Source: Tretioscincus oriximinensis (taxonomy: Eukaryota; Chordata; Lepidosauria; Squamata; Gymnophthalmidae). Taken from it: a stretch of 64,000 nt of DNA. The stretch covers positions 884,380 through 948,379 of the forward strand of contig JAJVDF010000428.1 in the NCBI GenBank assembly GCA_022410635.1. The letters run 5' to 3'. Numbering within the stretch: the first letter of the stretch is position 1; every line of letters starts with the position of its first letter. The translations under genes were made by a program, and so were the position numbers. The notes beneath the pieces are model-generated. The model made no database searches and had not been told where the DNA came from. It saw only the letters and a list, made by a program, of their open reading frames with translations. Shown piece after piece: positions 45,843-58,212 of this stretch.

Positions 45843-45919
45843 GATGAAGGACCTTAGACCAGATACTTTTATTTGGTCATTCCGTACTATTTTTCCATTT
45901 CCTATGAATACAGTTGCTT

Positions 45920-46690
45920 CTGAGCATCTCCCTTATGAAATCCAACTGCAACATCTAGGCCTCTTCAGCCTTGACAGATGGTGTTTGGGAGGTGATCTAA
46001 TTGAAGTGTATAAAATCATGGATAATTTTATTTATTTATTTATTTATTTATTATTTTTAGTACTTTTATCCCGCCCTTCACCCTAAGGTCGCAGGGCGGC
46101 TTACAACATTAAAATAGCGTAACAGTTAAAAACAGTGACCCCCAAACCCTCCCCACCCATTCACACACACCCCCAGGCGTGAGCCCGGCCGGGAGGTCCA
46201 CTAACTACCAAATGCCTATTTATTTATTTGTATTTGGATAAGGTGTATAAAATCATGGGTTGTATAAGGTGAATAGAGTACAAATATTTTCTCTTATCGC
46301 ATAACATTAGGACCAGGTGGCATTCCATGAAATTATGGGCAGAAGAGTGAGGACAGACAAAGAAAAGTGTTATTTCACCCAGAGGGTAATCGACCTTTGG
46401 AATTTAGTTCCAGAAGAGGTGGTAGAAGCTAGCAGCCTGGATAGTTTTAAGACAGGATTAGACAAGTTCATGGACATCAAGGGTGTAAGACATCGGATGG
46501 ATGTNTTGATGCTGTNTCCAAAATGGAGCAACAGGCAGTGTTTCTGAAATACTGGGCTTTGAGAACAGGTGACAATTTTGTCTTCGTCTGCTTCAGTCTG
46601 TCCAGGTGCAATTGGTGGGCCACTGTGTGAGACAAAATGCTGGACTCGTTTTCACCTAGATCATGTATAGCACTCTATCTAATATACTTT
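45920..46690 (+). mobile_element. CR1 LINE 3' region with nested insertion
   Basis: Encodes remnants of the ORF2 C-terminus (LPYEIQLQHLGLFSLDR, then HEIMGRRVRTDKEKCYFTQR) and the 3' UTR to about 46690. It is more diverged than the copies at 47684 and 56802. A 220-base insert at 46022-46242 interrupts it. Confidence 0.85.
46022..46242 (+). repeat. Nested repeat with 16-bp target duplication
   Basis: Begins with a TTTA run, then 'atcccgcccttcaccctaag' and 'gtcgcagggcggcttacaac', a family A-like tail. The flanking direct repeat GTGTATAAAATCATGG lies at 46006-46021 and 46243-46258, showing it inserted into the CR1 by a LINE-type mechanism. Confidence 0.75.
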
Positions 46691-47062
46691 GTGTTCCAGG
46701 TCTGAATCTTAAATGTCGCTATTTCTTTGTTGCAGTACTGAAAGATTGGCAAAGATCAGAGGATGGTGTGAAAATATGTAAAATCTACATCCTATAATCC
46801 TATAGCGCATGCGAATAGAGTACATAATTTAGTTTTGGTAGGCTTAAAGCAGCAGGGAAGGAACAATCTGTGGTAATACAATATGCAATGTAAACCAGTG
46901 TGACTGAGGCTACACAGATGTTATAATTCCTAGGATAATGCCTCCCTTGGTTAACTGGCTGTTCATTAATTATTTTTGTATTAGACTCTTTTATGTTGGC
47001 CAAAGTTAAGAAGCAAACTTCAAATTGCTGCTCATAAATGTATATTTTGACTTTCTCTGTAG

Positions 47063-47185
47063 TAATATCAAATCAATGCATTCCACTGCCGTGCAATGAA
47101 GATGGTTATAAAGAATGCATAGATGGACAAGCCAAGTTCACCTGTATTTGCAAACCTGGATGGCAAGGAGTGAAATGTGAGGAAG
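47063..47185 (+). CDS. PROS1: Protein S exon 5 (EGF domain 1)
   Basis: A 123-bp exon, the human length. It encodes the first EGF-like domain from [20 protein letters not shown] to WQGVKCEE, with six cysteines. The motif [12 protein letters not shown] keeps the Asp that is beta-hydroxylated in human. EGF1 helps bind activated protein C. The acceptor is 'tctctgtag' and the donor GTACGT. Confidence 0.97.
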
Positions 47186-47280
47186 GTACGTATTTTGCCC
47201 ACAACTGAAGATGAAGTTGATCGGTTTGATTGAACAAATACTATTTGGGGTTAAGCGTTTCTTTATTTTTTCACTCCTAG
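47186..47280. other. PROS1: PROS1 intron 5 (95 bp)
   Basis: A very short intron from GTACGT to 'cactcctag', separating the EGF1 and EGF2 exons. Confidence 0.95.
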
Positions 47281-47412
47281 ATATAAATGAATGTGAAGAC
47301 ATAGCAAATACAAATGGAGGCTGCAGTCAAATTTGTATCAATTTTCCTGGAAGTTATCGCTGTTCCTGTGAAGATGGTTATTATATGGATCCAAATAAAC
47401 TAGATTGCAAAG
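47281..47412 (+). CDS. PROS1: Protein S exon 6 (EGF domain 2)
   Basis: A 132-bp exon, the human length. It encodes the calcium-binding EGF2 from [20 protein letters not shown] to NKLDCK. The calcium-binding N-terminal pattern D-I-N-E and the hydroxylation consensus with Asn ([12 protein letters not shown]) are intact. The donor is GTAAGA. Confidence 0.97.
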
Positions 47413-47683
47413 GTAAGAGGAAAGCTAAAAGTCAAATAACATCATACAGACAATTAATAAGTAAATGCAATATAACTAAAAGCCTATATTTTAATAGTAA
47501 AAATGTCAAGGTTCATTCAGAAATGCTTCAGCATACCTAGTTGTTACAAGAAAAGTCAGACTAAATTAGGAGTAAGAAATATTGTTCTGTTTGCTGAGAT
47601 CTTAAAGCTAAAGTTTGGTTTAGCTGAGCTTGAAGAACAATAGGTTCAGGGGAACGATCTCTCAGTATGTANGATCATTAAAT

Positions 47684-48820
47684 CATAAGAACATAAGAAG
47701 AGCCATACTGGATCAGGCCGCAGCCCATCAAGTACAGCATTCTGTGTCACACAGAGGCCCACCAGATGCACCTGGGCAGTCTGAACATAGGAAAGCAAAT
47801 TATGCACCTGTTCATGACTCCCTGCAAATGGTATCTCAGGAGTCCTGCCTGTTGCTCCATCCCGGAGGCAACATTCAGACATCCATCCTAGTATCCATTT
47901 ATAACCTTGGTGTCCATAAACCTGTCCAGTCCTGTCTTGAAACTATCGAAGCTGTTAGCTACCACTACCTCTTCAGGAAGTAAATCCCACAGGCTAATGA
48001 CCCTCTGGGTGAAAAAATACTTCCCTTTTTCTGTTCTCACTTTTCTACCCAAACGTTTTAAGGAGTACCCCCTGGTTCTAGTGTTGTGGGAGAGAGAAAA
48101 CATTTTTTTGCTATTCACCCTGTCTATCCCATGCATGATTTTGTACACTTAAATCAGATCACCTCTCAGACGTCGCCTTTCAAGGCTGAAGAGGCCCAGA
48201 CGTTGCAGCCTGANTTNGTAAGGGAGGTGCTTCAGACCTTTGATAATTTTTGTTGCCCTTTTCTGCACCTTCTCCAGTTCCAAAATGTCCCTCTTGAGAT
48301 GTGGTGACCAGAATTGAAGACAGTATTCCAAATGTGGCCTCACCACAGATTTATAAAGAGGCAAAACAACATTTGCTGACTTGTTTTCGATTCCTTTCCT
48401 AATTATCCCCAACGTGGAATTTGCCTTTCTTGCTGCCACTGCACACTGAGTTGACATTTTCATTGAATTGTCCACCAACACCCCAAGATCCTTCTCTTGC
48501 TTGGTCACAGAAAGATTGGTTTCCATCAGGTGGTAGGAGTAGTTGGGGTTCTTTGCCCCAATATGCATAATCTTGCACTTGCTTAAGTTGAAGTTCATTT
48601 NCCACTTTGATGCCCACTCACCCAATTTCAATAAATCAATCTGGAGTGCCTTACAATCATTTTCAGTTTTCACTACCCTGAACAGTTTAGTGTTGTCAGC
48701 AAACTTGGCTACTTCACTATTTACTTTGGCATCCAGATCATTTAAAAATATATTGAAAAGCAAGGGTCCCAGTACATATCCCTGGGGTACCGCACTTCTT
48801 TACCCCAAATCATTATTAAG
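47684..48820 (-). mobile_element. CR1 LINE copy with 11-bp target duplication
   Basis: A 1137-bp 5'-truncated CR1. The minus strand encodes the reverse transcriptase from LLFNIFLNDL through KFADNTKLF to the ORF2 C-terminus and 3' tail. The catalytic FADD box reads FADN, a substitution of an active-site Asp, and there are frame breaks. The direct repeat GATCATTAAAT (47673-47683 and 48821-48831) marks the insertion. It lies in PROS1 intron 6. Confidence 0.93.
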
Positions 48821-48831
48821 GATCATTAAAT

Positions 48832-49438
48832 GAATTGAAAAAAAAAAGTTTCCAAGAAAAGATTATTGGAATACTAAAGTGTTACAAAATAGAAATGTAT
48901 CCAGCTCTGCTATTTGGTAATCTTGAAAATAGCAAGGGTCTATGCAAGCTTGCTGTGAAGCTGATACAGTGTTTCAAGAAGAAGTGTTGGTACAAAGCAA
49001 GGAGAAGAAGAAAATAGGAAATCTCTCATGTAAGACCAGAAATTTACACAAGTGCTTGCGAAGTACCATCCATGTCACTTACGAATGGCTGAGTCTCATG
49101 CAGGCTTTGGGATAGTGATTATCTGATCATCCTTTCTGCTGATACTCAGAAAAGTCATCTAGTGTGGACAAGTGGAATTATTACTATCTGGATAACCATA
49201 TAGATAAAATGTCATATATGGGAAATAAGAAGAGCAAGATGATAATGTTTTTAAAAGTTTGTTAATTAATTTTTGCAATATAGTCTTGTTTTGCTATGGA
49301 TTTGAACATTTCTTTACTCTCTTAAAATTAAAATTTTGCTATTACGTTATATCTAGAGTACCTCAGGTCACTTGGGGGTAGACAAAATGAGTTTATTCCG
49401 TTTTGTAAAATAATTAATAATATACTTTTTATGTGCAG
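48832..49438. other. PROS1: PROS1 intron 6, remainder
   Basis: AT-rich intron between the CR1 and exon 7. No gene or element was seen. Confidence 0.6.
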
Positions 49439-49564
49439 ACCGAAATGAATGTATGTTAGATCCCAACATCTGTGGAACAGCACTATGCAAGAATACTCCT
49501 GGAAAGTATGAGTGTGAATGCCTACCAGGCTACACATATAACTCAACCACAAAAAGGTGTGAAG
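49439..49564 (+). CDS. PROS1: Protein S exon 7 (EGF domain 3)
   Basis: A 126-bp exon, the human length. It encodes EGF3 from DRNECMLDPNICGTALCKNT to TKRCE. The start reads D-R-N-E where human has D-V-D-E; both fit the calcium-binding EGF consensus. The hydroxylation motif is CKNTPGKYECEC. An NST sequon occurs in YNSTTKRC, a possible N-glycosylation site. The acceptor is 'atgtgcag' and the donor GTAAAA. Confidence 0.97.
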
Positions 49565-51850
49565 GTAAAAAAATCCATTTAAAAAAAGTTGAATCTTGAT
49601 TATTATTATTTTTTACTATTTTTAAGTTAAATGTCATTATTATATTTTATCTTGAAAATATATGAAAGGTACAGTTATTGAATGCAACATGTACGTCTTG
49701 ACCCCAGCAGCACCTTTTCTGAATAGCTGTCAATTCCAAGAACTGACAGCTACACACACAGCAGCCAATAAATGGCAAACATGATATTTGCACAAGAACA
49801 ATTTCACAAGTATCAGCCACTGCAAAAAAAGGGGCACACAGTTGATCAAAAAATAGAGATGATTCGCTTATTGATCTCACCCTTAATTTTTGCAGGGAGA
49901 GATGGAAACAACAGGTGAGATCATCCATCTGAGTGTGTAGGCAGGGAAAAATGACACCCTCTTCATTCATATGCACCTCTTGGGACCTGGCTATTAGCCA
50001 GGGAAAGTTTGCAGCCTTCTCACAGTATTAAGCTGAGCCCAGAATAAATCCAAATAACCATATTGGTAATTCAGAGGAAGTCTACTTCTGGCAGAGGAAT
50101 CCCTCCCAAATCCCTTTGATTGTGGAGCCAGTACTGACCCAAACAGTTTTTGTTTACTTTAAACAGAAAAACAGTGGAGCGAACACTGACGGAACCCACT
50201 TTCTGTCCAATTTTAAATCTTGATGGGTGGTAGCTAAAATTTTCTAGTTTGAATATTTTGATCCTGAAACAAAAGCTATTTCAATGTTGGAACAAAGTCA
50301 GTGCCCAGAAGAAATCAAAAGAAGTCAATATTTTGCAATATTTCTNATTGTAAGAAATTTGAGATGGCAGTGTTAATCAGATAGGTAACCATTTTATAGA
50401 CTTAAGATGAAGGTAGGATGAACTAGTCCAGTACTTGTTTATTGGATTTTTATGTTACCCTCTATGGTCAAGTAATTCCGTCCTCCCAGGTTAATTTACA
50501 TTTAAATCAATGCATAGTAAAAACATTTAAAAGCCTGACTAAAAAGATTGTGTTATATAGGGTCTCCCCATTTTCCAAACAATGAACAAATGTGAGTAGA
50601 TGGTATGACTCTGCATTGCTAGTCTTGTATGAAACAGAAACTGTCCAAAAGTGTGTTCCATTCCTTCAGTGATATTTCTGAACCACAGATTGTGAGTGCA
50701 GCACTCATTTGAATATAGATGCAAATAGAGGCCATGAAACACATTGAAGATAATAGGATATATGCAGGGGGAAATGTATCTATGTTAGTCCCCACTGTCT
50801 TCTTCGAAGACATGATTTAACTCACTACATAATTTGAAGTTGTGTTTTTTTTTAAAATAGCAATTAGAGTTAATGATATTATATGTTCAAACAGTATATT
50901 TATCCATTCTGTCTTTTTGCAGCAAGAAAAACCAGTTCCACACTGTAGTGCGTGTATGTGCACGCACATATGAATATGCATACATGTGTGTGTTTGCGTG
51001 CCAAATTGCAAAGCCCCAAGGACTGGGAAGCAATCATTTGGAAAGAAAATGTGGGCTGACCAGGGCAAAACACATTTTGTTCCCACTGAGCGAAGTGGAC
51101 TGTGTGATCTGTCTTGTTGACTACGCACAATAAATAATTCAGGCACACAAGGCCATGTGAAAGGCAGCATTAGAAAGCNGTCTTTTTTGTTAGAAAATAC
51201 ACTCTTACTGCGTGAGAAAATCCCAACTGGGAGGAATACTGCTACTTGGAAAATGTTGCAAATCCTGTTCCTAAAATATCTTGTATACTTGACAAAATTT
51301 ACCATATCCTGATGCACATACAATTAAAGCTGTATAGCTTGCTTTTATAATACCCAAGGAATCTATGTTTGCTGTCTTACTCAGAAAAAGAAACAATGCT
51401 TATATGAAGGTTCCTTCTAGAAAGGGCCCAGCAGAATCACAACAGGTTATTCATGGACTATGATACCAAAGAAGACTAGTGGGAGTGTTATACCCCCAAT
51501 ATAAAAAGAAAGTTCTCCATCTCAACTCCAGACATTCGGAGTTAGAAAAGAAGGCTTTAAGATAAATTCTATGGAGACAAAAAAGGAAAAATGAGAACAC
51601 AACAGGGGCACCCTCATTGGTGGGTTGTTATTCTGCTGTCCTGTCTAGAAGGAACCTTCACGTAAGGTAAGCAATGTGCCTTTCTCAGACTTGGGCCTAG
51701 CATAATTGTAGCAGGTATATCCCAAAGCAAAGACATTACAGGGCAGAAAAAAACCCTCCAATTCTACCTTTACCCTACCGTATCGGTACCATTCTGTAAA
51801 GGAGCATCCTGTTGAGGGCAGTTCTTCGGGATTGGAATCGGTCTATCTGG
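49565..51850. other. PROS1: PROS1 intron 7, no gene seen
   Basis: AT-rich intron. Open frames on either strand (for example 50817-51323 minus) have no domain features. A GT/CA-rich patch lies near 50950-51000. Confidence 0.55.
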
Positions 51851-52150
51851 TAGAAGAAGAACTGGGTTTTTATACCCCACTTTTCTCATCTGAAGGGACT
51901 CAAAGCAACTTACAAAGTTGTTTTTCACCCAAAGGCTTACATTCTATCTTCCCCACCATGCTGTGGTGGTTACCATTTATCTAGTCACAGTCAGTTGCAA
52001 TTTCTTGCAATTCCTGTTTTCGAGTAGTTGGGTTGGCTAGAGCTGCAGGCTAGTAGAAGGCGCACACCCCTTTCCACGTTTGACACGGGGCCTCGAAACC
52101 TGATCTCAGATGAGACACCATCTCCTTAGCGACTGTGCCATTTGTGGTAG
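51851..52150 (-). mobile_element. tRNA-headed SINE, copy 5
   Basis: Reversed SINE reading 'aagaactgggtttttatacc' at its tail and 'accatctccttagcgactgt' at its tRNA-like head, in PROS1 intron 7. It is well preserved, and the B-box-like 'gtttcgaggcccc' is visible on the minus strand. Confidence 0.7.
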
Positions 52151-52783
52151 AGCTTGCTGAAGGTCAATGGGGTTGCCCATGTGACTGCTTTGCAGATCTC
52201 TAGAACCAAAATAGAGAATGCAGTTGCTGTCACCAGTAGACCTGTAGACTGGTGAAGAACAGGACCTGGGAGAATATTCCCCTTCAGCTCATAGGCCTTG
52301 TGAATGCATTCCCTGATCCAAAAATTATGTTAAACCCATGTNCTTGTCTTGAAAGGTAACAATGACGAGAACTGTCTAAACTGTTCCGTTCTCCTTAGAT
52401 ATACCTGGATGGCCCTTCTGACATCTAGTGAGTGCTACTCCACCTTCAACCAGTATTTAGGGTTGAGACATAGGGTTGGGAGGTGGATCTCCATCAAATT
52501 TTTCCTAGCAAAATTGATTTAATAACTGTTCAGCCTGATCAGTGAGATAAATTCTGACTGTTTATAGGTTGTTTAATTCAATAGTAGAGAAAGTTCATTT
52601 TTATTTGAAATTACAAAATCCTGGGAATCATCACTTTTAGGAAGCAGTAGAACTTGTATATTATTTATGGTGATCTTCTGTCCCTCCTGACTCTGCAAGA
52701 CCATATTACTTTAATATAATTTTCCAAGAGTTCCCTCATGTGGCAGGTAGAAGTGTCAAGCTGTTTTTTCTGTTTAATTGCAG
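52151..52783. other. PROS1: PROS1 intron 7, 3' part
   Basis: No gene recognised. Intronic sequence up to the exon 8 acceptor. Confidence 0.5.
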
Positions 52784-52905
52784 ATGTGGATGAATGTGCT
52801 GAAAACATTTGTTCCCAAATGTGTGTTAATTCTCCGGGAAGCTACACCTGCTATTGTGATGGCAAGAAAGGATTCAAGCTTTCCAAAGACTTGAAAACAT
52901 GTGAG
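52784..52905 (+). CDS. PROS1: Protein S exon 8 (EGF domain 4)
   Basis: A 122-bp exon, the human length. It encodes EGF4 from [20 protein letters not shown] to LKTCE, with six cysteines, the calcium-binding DVDE start and the hydroxylation consensus [24 protein letters not shown] is almost unchanged from human. The exon ends in phase 0 at a GTGAAG donor, as in human. Confidence 0.97.
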
Positions 52906-53304
52906 GTGAAGTATACCAAATATATTTTGTTAGTTTTATTTTGAAGAAATGAATGTGAATGGCAGAGGACCATCTATATCCCAGTGACAGGCTGTGCTCC
53001 CACCATTTCTGCATCCTAGTAAGTGCTAAAATACCATGAAGGGTTCAGATTTCCAAATTGATTCAGATGACAACTAGCCTTCTTTCAGGGTTACTTATTA
53101 CTGGCAAGAAATGCTTGTCAGTGCTTTCTCTTCTTTTTTGTTATTTTCAGCTTTCTCTGTGTGGAGAATGTTCATGAACAACAAAACTCCAGCTAAAATT
53201 TAGGAATTAGGAAGGTAGCCTGATCTCACACATTTTTTTTTACAAAGGGTTATGATGCCTTTCATATTCTGACTGTTAACTGCCTTCTTTTGTTTATTCA
53301 ACTT

Positions 53305-53545
53305 ATTATATTTATTTATTTATACTTATATCCCCGCCCTATACCCGAAGGTCTCAGCAAAACATCAATACAAAATTAAAACAGTATCTAAAAGTAGGGA
53401 CAGAGATGACATTTATTCAGCCAAAGGCCAGGTAAAAGAGGTACGTCTTCAAAGATCTTCTAAAACAATACAATGGTGGTGACAGACGCACCTCGAGGNG
53501 GAGATTATTCCAAAGACGGGGGCAACCACTGATTTCAGTTGTCAG
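53305..53545 (+). repeat. Interspersed repeat family A
   Basis: In PROS1 intron 8. Reads 'ccccgccctatacccgaagg', then after a small deletion 'ccaaaggccaggtaaaagag' and 'gggggcaaccactgatttca'. It is close to the copies at 37325 and 39082. Confidence 0.65.
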
Positions 53546-54504
53546 AAGTTGGTCAGGGATTGAAAGCAAAAGGAGGACATATGAGAAACTTATTTATATT
53601 CTCAAGCAAATAATTGCATGAAAGAATACTCTATTTACACTGACTCATTGGAGGCCATTAATGTACTAATCTTCCTGTTTTGATGAACTTTAATGACTCC
53701 AAAATTAGCTTGATCAGGATTAGCTGCAGCAACACATATCTGCATAAAGCACATTGAATGATTTGAAAAAAGGAACAATGGTGAGCTTCTAATGATGTGA
53801 TAGGAGTTTCCCATGGCAGACTGCTATGTCTGAATGCTAGCCAGTTAACTTTGAAGCTAGCAGCATTCCCCACCAGAGCAGATGGAAAGTTAGTTTGCCA
53901 TGTTGCCCAAATGGCGCATGCCTCTTATAATCAGTCCTGTACTACACATATGTAAACAAATGAATCTAGTCTGCTACTAATCCATTTTAGGCAACAGTTA
54001 ACACACATCTGATCCAGATAGACAATGTATACTCATGAGCTCTTTAAAATAGATTAGTAAGGCTTTGCATAAGGGTCTGAGTTGTTCTGAGAAGTAATAA
54101 GATTAAGGGTAGAATCGGCAGTCCTTCTCAATAATATAGCAGGTCTTTGTACCAAATTCCTAACCAGTTTCTTTGGCAAGACAAGTATGNATGCCACTGC
54201 GGAGGAGTGTGTCTTTCCTTTCAGACATTAGAAAAGGAAATCCCAGAAAATGGTGTCAGAGCAGATACTTAAAAATAATCCTGCTNATATTGCACTGATA
54301 TGTCAAAGTTCCTCATAAGGCATAGCAACTGCACAATTGTGATCAATAAAAAATTCAAGGAACTAATTAAATTAATACTTAGAATGAAGTACACAAATTG
54401 GTTGCTTACCACAATCTACTGAAGCTTACCATCTAAAGGACATGAGAGTAATATTATAATCATCACAGAAGGAGTGTTAAGATCTCTTCATTGTGGCGAT
54501 TGAA
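53546..54504. other. PROS1: PROS1 intron 8, nothing recognised
   Basis: Intronic sequence without exon, RNA gene or clear element. Confidence 0.5.
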
Positions 54505-54507
54505 GTC

Positions 54508-54756
54508 ATAAGAACATAAGAAGAGCCATACTGGATCAGGCCACAGCCCATCTAGTCCAACATTTTGTCTCATACAGAAGCCCACCAGGTGCACCTGGGC
54601 AGTCTGAATAGAGGAAAGCAAAATATGCATCTGTTCATGACTCCATGCAAATGGTATTTCAGGAGTACTGCCTGTTGCTCCATCATGGAGGCAACATCCA
54701 GACAACCATGCTAATACCTATTTATACCCTTGGTGTCCAGGAACCTGTCTAGTCCT
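54508..54756 (-). mobile_element. CR1 LINE 3' end fragment
   Basis: The last ~250 bases of CR1 with the terminal 'ataagaacataagaag' repeat, slightly diverged. A second, older CR1-like piece follows at about 54860-54930 ('gccctactggattgggccac'). Confidence 0.8.
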
Positions 54757-54930
54757 ATAAGAACATATAGGCCCTCCTAATGCAAACACCACCTCTGGTA
54801 TGATCTCTCCTATTACCTGGAGACTGTTGACCAGATGGATAGAGAATCCAACACATAATAGGAGCCCTACTGGATTGGGCCACAACCATTCTAGTTCAAC
54901 GTTCTGTTTCACACAGATTAGTGTCCTAGT

Positions 54931-56455
54931 AATTGCTTCTAAGCAGCACAAAAAGGCTAAACCTTCACCTTCTCTTGACTTTCTGCATCTGGGATTTAGA
55001 AGAATCCTGTCTGGAAGTATTAGATGACTCCAGAAGCCTAGGCTTTGGTACCAAACTTATCACACTATTTTTTCTTTATTTTTGGCTGGAATAGCACTCA
55101 TTTTTAAATCTTTCATTACTGGTATGGTTTTGGTTTTGTCTGTAAAGAATTATGTCAGTTGGTAAATCCAGTTTTCTAACTGCAGTAGATTTTGTCATCA
55201 TATAAAAGGGATTGGTTTCTGAAATTTGGTAGAGTTTATTAGATTTTATTATACTTTTGCTGTGATGGTGAGAGTTTTCATTGAATTCTTTAGCATTCTG
55301 CTTTGATTTTTGACTATGCAAGTATCATTTCACCTAAATGGCATTTTGTAATCTTAATTTCTGATCTTCTAATACTTTAATTTCTCATTACAAGTTAAAC
55401 ATCCTTTAAAGGGATATCAAGTGAGCAGTGCAATTCTGTTCTTCTGGAATGAGAAATTTTCACCTAAAATAAAATATTTATTTTCTTTTCAGTGCTAGGA
55501 ATGTTCAGATGTTTTGGAGTAACAATTATTAAAAACAAATTCTGTTGCTTTTTAATATAATGGAACATAAATAGTTCAAGTTACTTTTCTGCTAGAGCTC
55601 ATTAAAAGAACCTGATTAGTCAAAATTAGATGTGACTGAAGAGTTTGGCAACCAGGATGCAATATTCTCTAAAGACAAACAAATTACACAAGCAGGTTGT
55701 CTGTCCTCTAAGTAGAAATTTCTCTAAATAGTTTCAGCTTCAAAAATACATTTGAATACTGAAGTAAAATACTAAGTAATAGAGATATTTTGTGTACATT
55801 TCTATTAATCTGGTTTAAGGAGCTCAGTAATCTGCATTACCTGCATGGGACTAGTGATAATCCAGACTAAAAGTCCCTTAGTTTTAAGCCACAATAATCA
55901 ATTCTACATCCTTATCAGTGCATTCAGTTTCAGAATAAGCAGTGGTGCATCTACATGTAGACTGGATCAGAGTTAGCATGGATGTGGCTGCAAGCATGTG
56001 TCNAATCTCCATGATAACACGTGTTGTGCCAGTTCTTCCCAACTTGCCTAATGCAGATGCTTCCTGCTGCAGATAATCCAGATCAAGTAAATCTGGATTT
56101 GTTAATACAGATATAATTGGTAAGTACATAAAGGATCAAATCTGGTCTTAGTTAAGTTAATTAGCTGAGCTCTGCTAGAAACCTGCTAATCAAGATGGGA
56201 CAAGAGAAGAAGGGAGTGGCTAGAGGGATAGATGGGGGCAAGGAAGGGACAGTGTGGGTGGAGAGATGAATGAGACAAGGAAGGATTGGTTGAGATGGAG
56301 GAAGAGAGGGACTGGGTGTGTGGGTGAATGTATAGGGGCAAGGGGGAAGAGGACTAGAGCTCGCTAATCTTCACAGTTAAAAATGATAGTAGTGCCTGTA
56401 AGGAGAGGTTTGCTCAGTTGAAGGTCACGTTTTCTCTTTCTGCATGGGAAAGTCT
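54931..56455. other. PROS1: PROS1 intron 8, nothing recognised
   Basis: AT-rich intron. A minus-strand frame at 55884-56129 has no recognised domain. A GGGA-rich patch lies near 56200-56350. Confidence 0.45.
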
Positions 56456-56530
56456 AGGTATAATTGTTGGACCACTGTTTGTGACAGAATGATGGACTGC
56501 ACAAGGCTATGACCTCCTCTAATATTCTTA
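56456..56530 (+). mobile_element. Old CR1 3' end fragment
   Basis: A diverged version of the CR1 terminus ('tgtgacagaatgatggactg'), 75 bases, ending at 'aatattctta'. Confidence 0.6.
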
Positions 56531-56738
56531 CAAAATGAAAACCTTTACATGGCAAATCAGAGTCTTAGTAAGAAAAATTACCGAGAACCACTTGTTACAG
56601 AAAGACATTTATTCTCCAGTGTGTGTTAATAATTGGATTAGTCACTCTGTTGATGCAGAGTGGAAGGCTGCTTTTCTGAGATACTGTACATTTCAGAGTA
56701 AGTCCAGTGCAACACTAGCCAGAGATTCTGTTGATTTT

Positions 56739-57650
56739 GGCTGCATCCACATGTCTCTTTTATTTCTCTACCATAGGAATATTCCACAATAAAGCATTGT
56801 GGACCAATTCAATGAAAATGTCAACCCAGTGTGCAGCAGCAGCAAAAAAAGCAAATTCCATGTTGAGGATAATTAGGAAAGGAATCGAAAACAAGTCAGC
56901 AAATGTTGTTTTGCCTCTTTATAAATCTGTGGTGAGGCCATATTTGGAATACTGTGTTCAGTTCTGGTCACCACATCTCAAGAGAGATATTTTGGAACTG
57001 GAGAAGGTGCAGAAAAGGGCAACAAAAATGATCAAGGGTCTGGAGCACCTCCCTTATGAAGCAAGGCTGCAACGTCTGGGCCTCTTCAGCCTTAAAAGGA
57101 GACATTTCAGGGGTGATCTGATTGAAGTGTACAAAATCATGCATGGGATCGACAGGGTGAATAGAGAAAAAATGTTTTCTCTATCACACAACACAAGGAC
57201 CAGAGGGCACTCCTTAAAACTATTGGGTAGAAAAGTGAGAACAGACAAAGTATTTTTTCACCCAGAGGGTCATCGGCCTCTGGAATTTACTTCCTGAAGA
57301 GGTAGTGGTAGCTAACAGCTTGGATAGTTTCAAGACAGGACTAGACAGGTTTATGGACACCAAGGGTATAAATGGATACTAGGATGGATGTCTGGATGTT
57401 GCCTCTGGGATGGAGCGACAGGCAGAACTCTTGAAATACCATTTGCAGGTGCATATTTTGCTTTACTCTGTTCAGACTGTCCAGGTGCATCTGGTGGGCC
57501 TCTGTATGACACAGAATGCTGGACTTGATGGGCTGTGGCCTGATCCAGTATGGCTCTTCTTATGTTCTTATGTTCTTATTGTGTAGACTAGTTTATTCCA
57601 GAATATCTATGCTTTATTGTGGAATATAGTGGAATTCCCGTATAATCATA
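56739..57650. mobile_element. MITE split by a CR1 insertion
   Basis: The left part (56739-56801) reads 'ggctgcatccacatgtct' and 'attccacaataaagcatt'. The right part (57584-57650) reads 'atgctttattgtggaatata'. It is the same family as 29617-29735. The CR1 at 56802-57577 lies between the parts. Confidence 0.55.
56802..57577 (+). mobile_element. CR1 LINE copy with 6-bp target duplication
   Basis: Encodes the last third of ORF2 (NSMKMSTQCAAAAKKANSML onward to RPYLEYCVQFWSPHLKRDIL and HGIDRVNREKMFSLSHNTRT), then the 3' UTR and terminal TTCTTATG repeat. The flanking ATTGTG (56796-56801 and 57578-57583) is the duplicated target. It is one of the least diverged copies. One small deletion near 57250 breaks the frame. 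In PROS1 intron 8. Confidence 0.93.
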
Positions 57651-58093
57651 TGTTATGCATATTATTGTTTTGAGTACAGTGTGCATCAGTATGTATTATT
57701 TCTAGTCCAACATTTGCTTCTGAGGCTCTGTTACTTCCTGCCAACTCTCAGAGAGAACACAGCATTCCAGAGAGTTTTCCATGTGGTAGATGTCTTGCCA
57801 AACTGTTTTTGTTTAAAACCAGCTCTTCTTAATAAAGTAGTAGTGGTCTAGTTGACTAGGAAATACTGGCTGCAGATGCAATCAGTCAACAAAGGATACC
57901 TTAAGGCAATCTAATTTCATTTTATTGCTACTGGTTGTTGATAGCACAACTCATCAACACTGAAGTGAAACAGTTCTTTGAATCAATCCTGTTAGTCAGG
58001 GATAAAGTATAGAAATTGACTAAAAAACAGATGTGCCTTTGCCTGAACAAATAAAACAGTGTAGTTTACTTTTTCCTCTCTCATTTTCTGTAG

Positions 58094-58212
58094 ACTGTTC
58101 CAGAATGCCTTGCCCTGAATCTTGAAACAAATTATGAGTTGCTTTATTTGGCTGAACAATTTTTAGGAACCCCTGTTTTATATTTGAGGTTCAGATTGCC
58201 TGAAGTTACAAG
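58094..58212 (+). CDS. PROS1: Protein S exon 9 (start of SHBG-like region)
   Basis: A 119-bp exon, three bases longer than human. It encodes TVPECLALNLETNYELLYLA and continues EQFLGTPVLYLRFRLPEVT with a split Arg codon. This is the linker after EGF4 and the first strands of laminin-G domain 1, the part that binds C4b-binding protein and TFPI. The extra codon lies in or next to the loop EQFLGTPV (human EQFAGVV). The acceptor is 'tttctgtag' and the donor GTAAGC. Confidence 0.95.

Noticed and set aside
50817..51323. Minus-strand 168-codon frame
   Set aside because: It lies in PROS1 intron 7, is rich in Cys/His/Phe without a pattern, and overlaps other frames. It is probably fortuitous.
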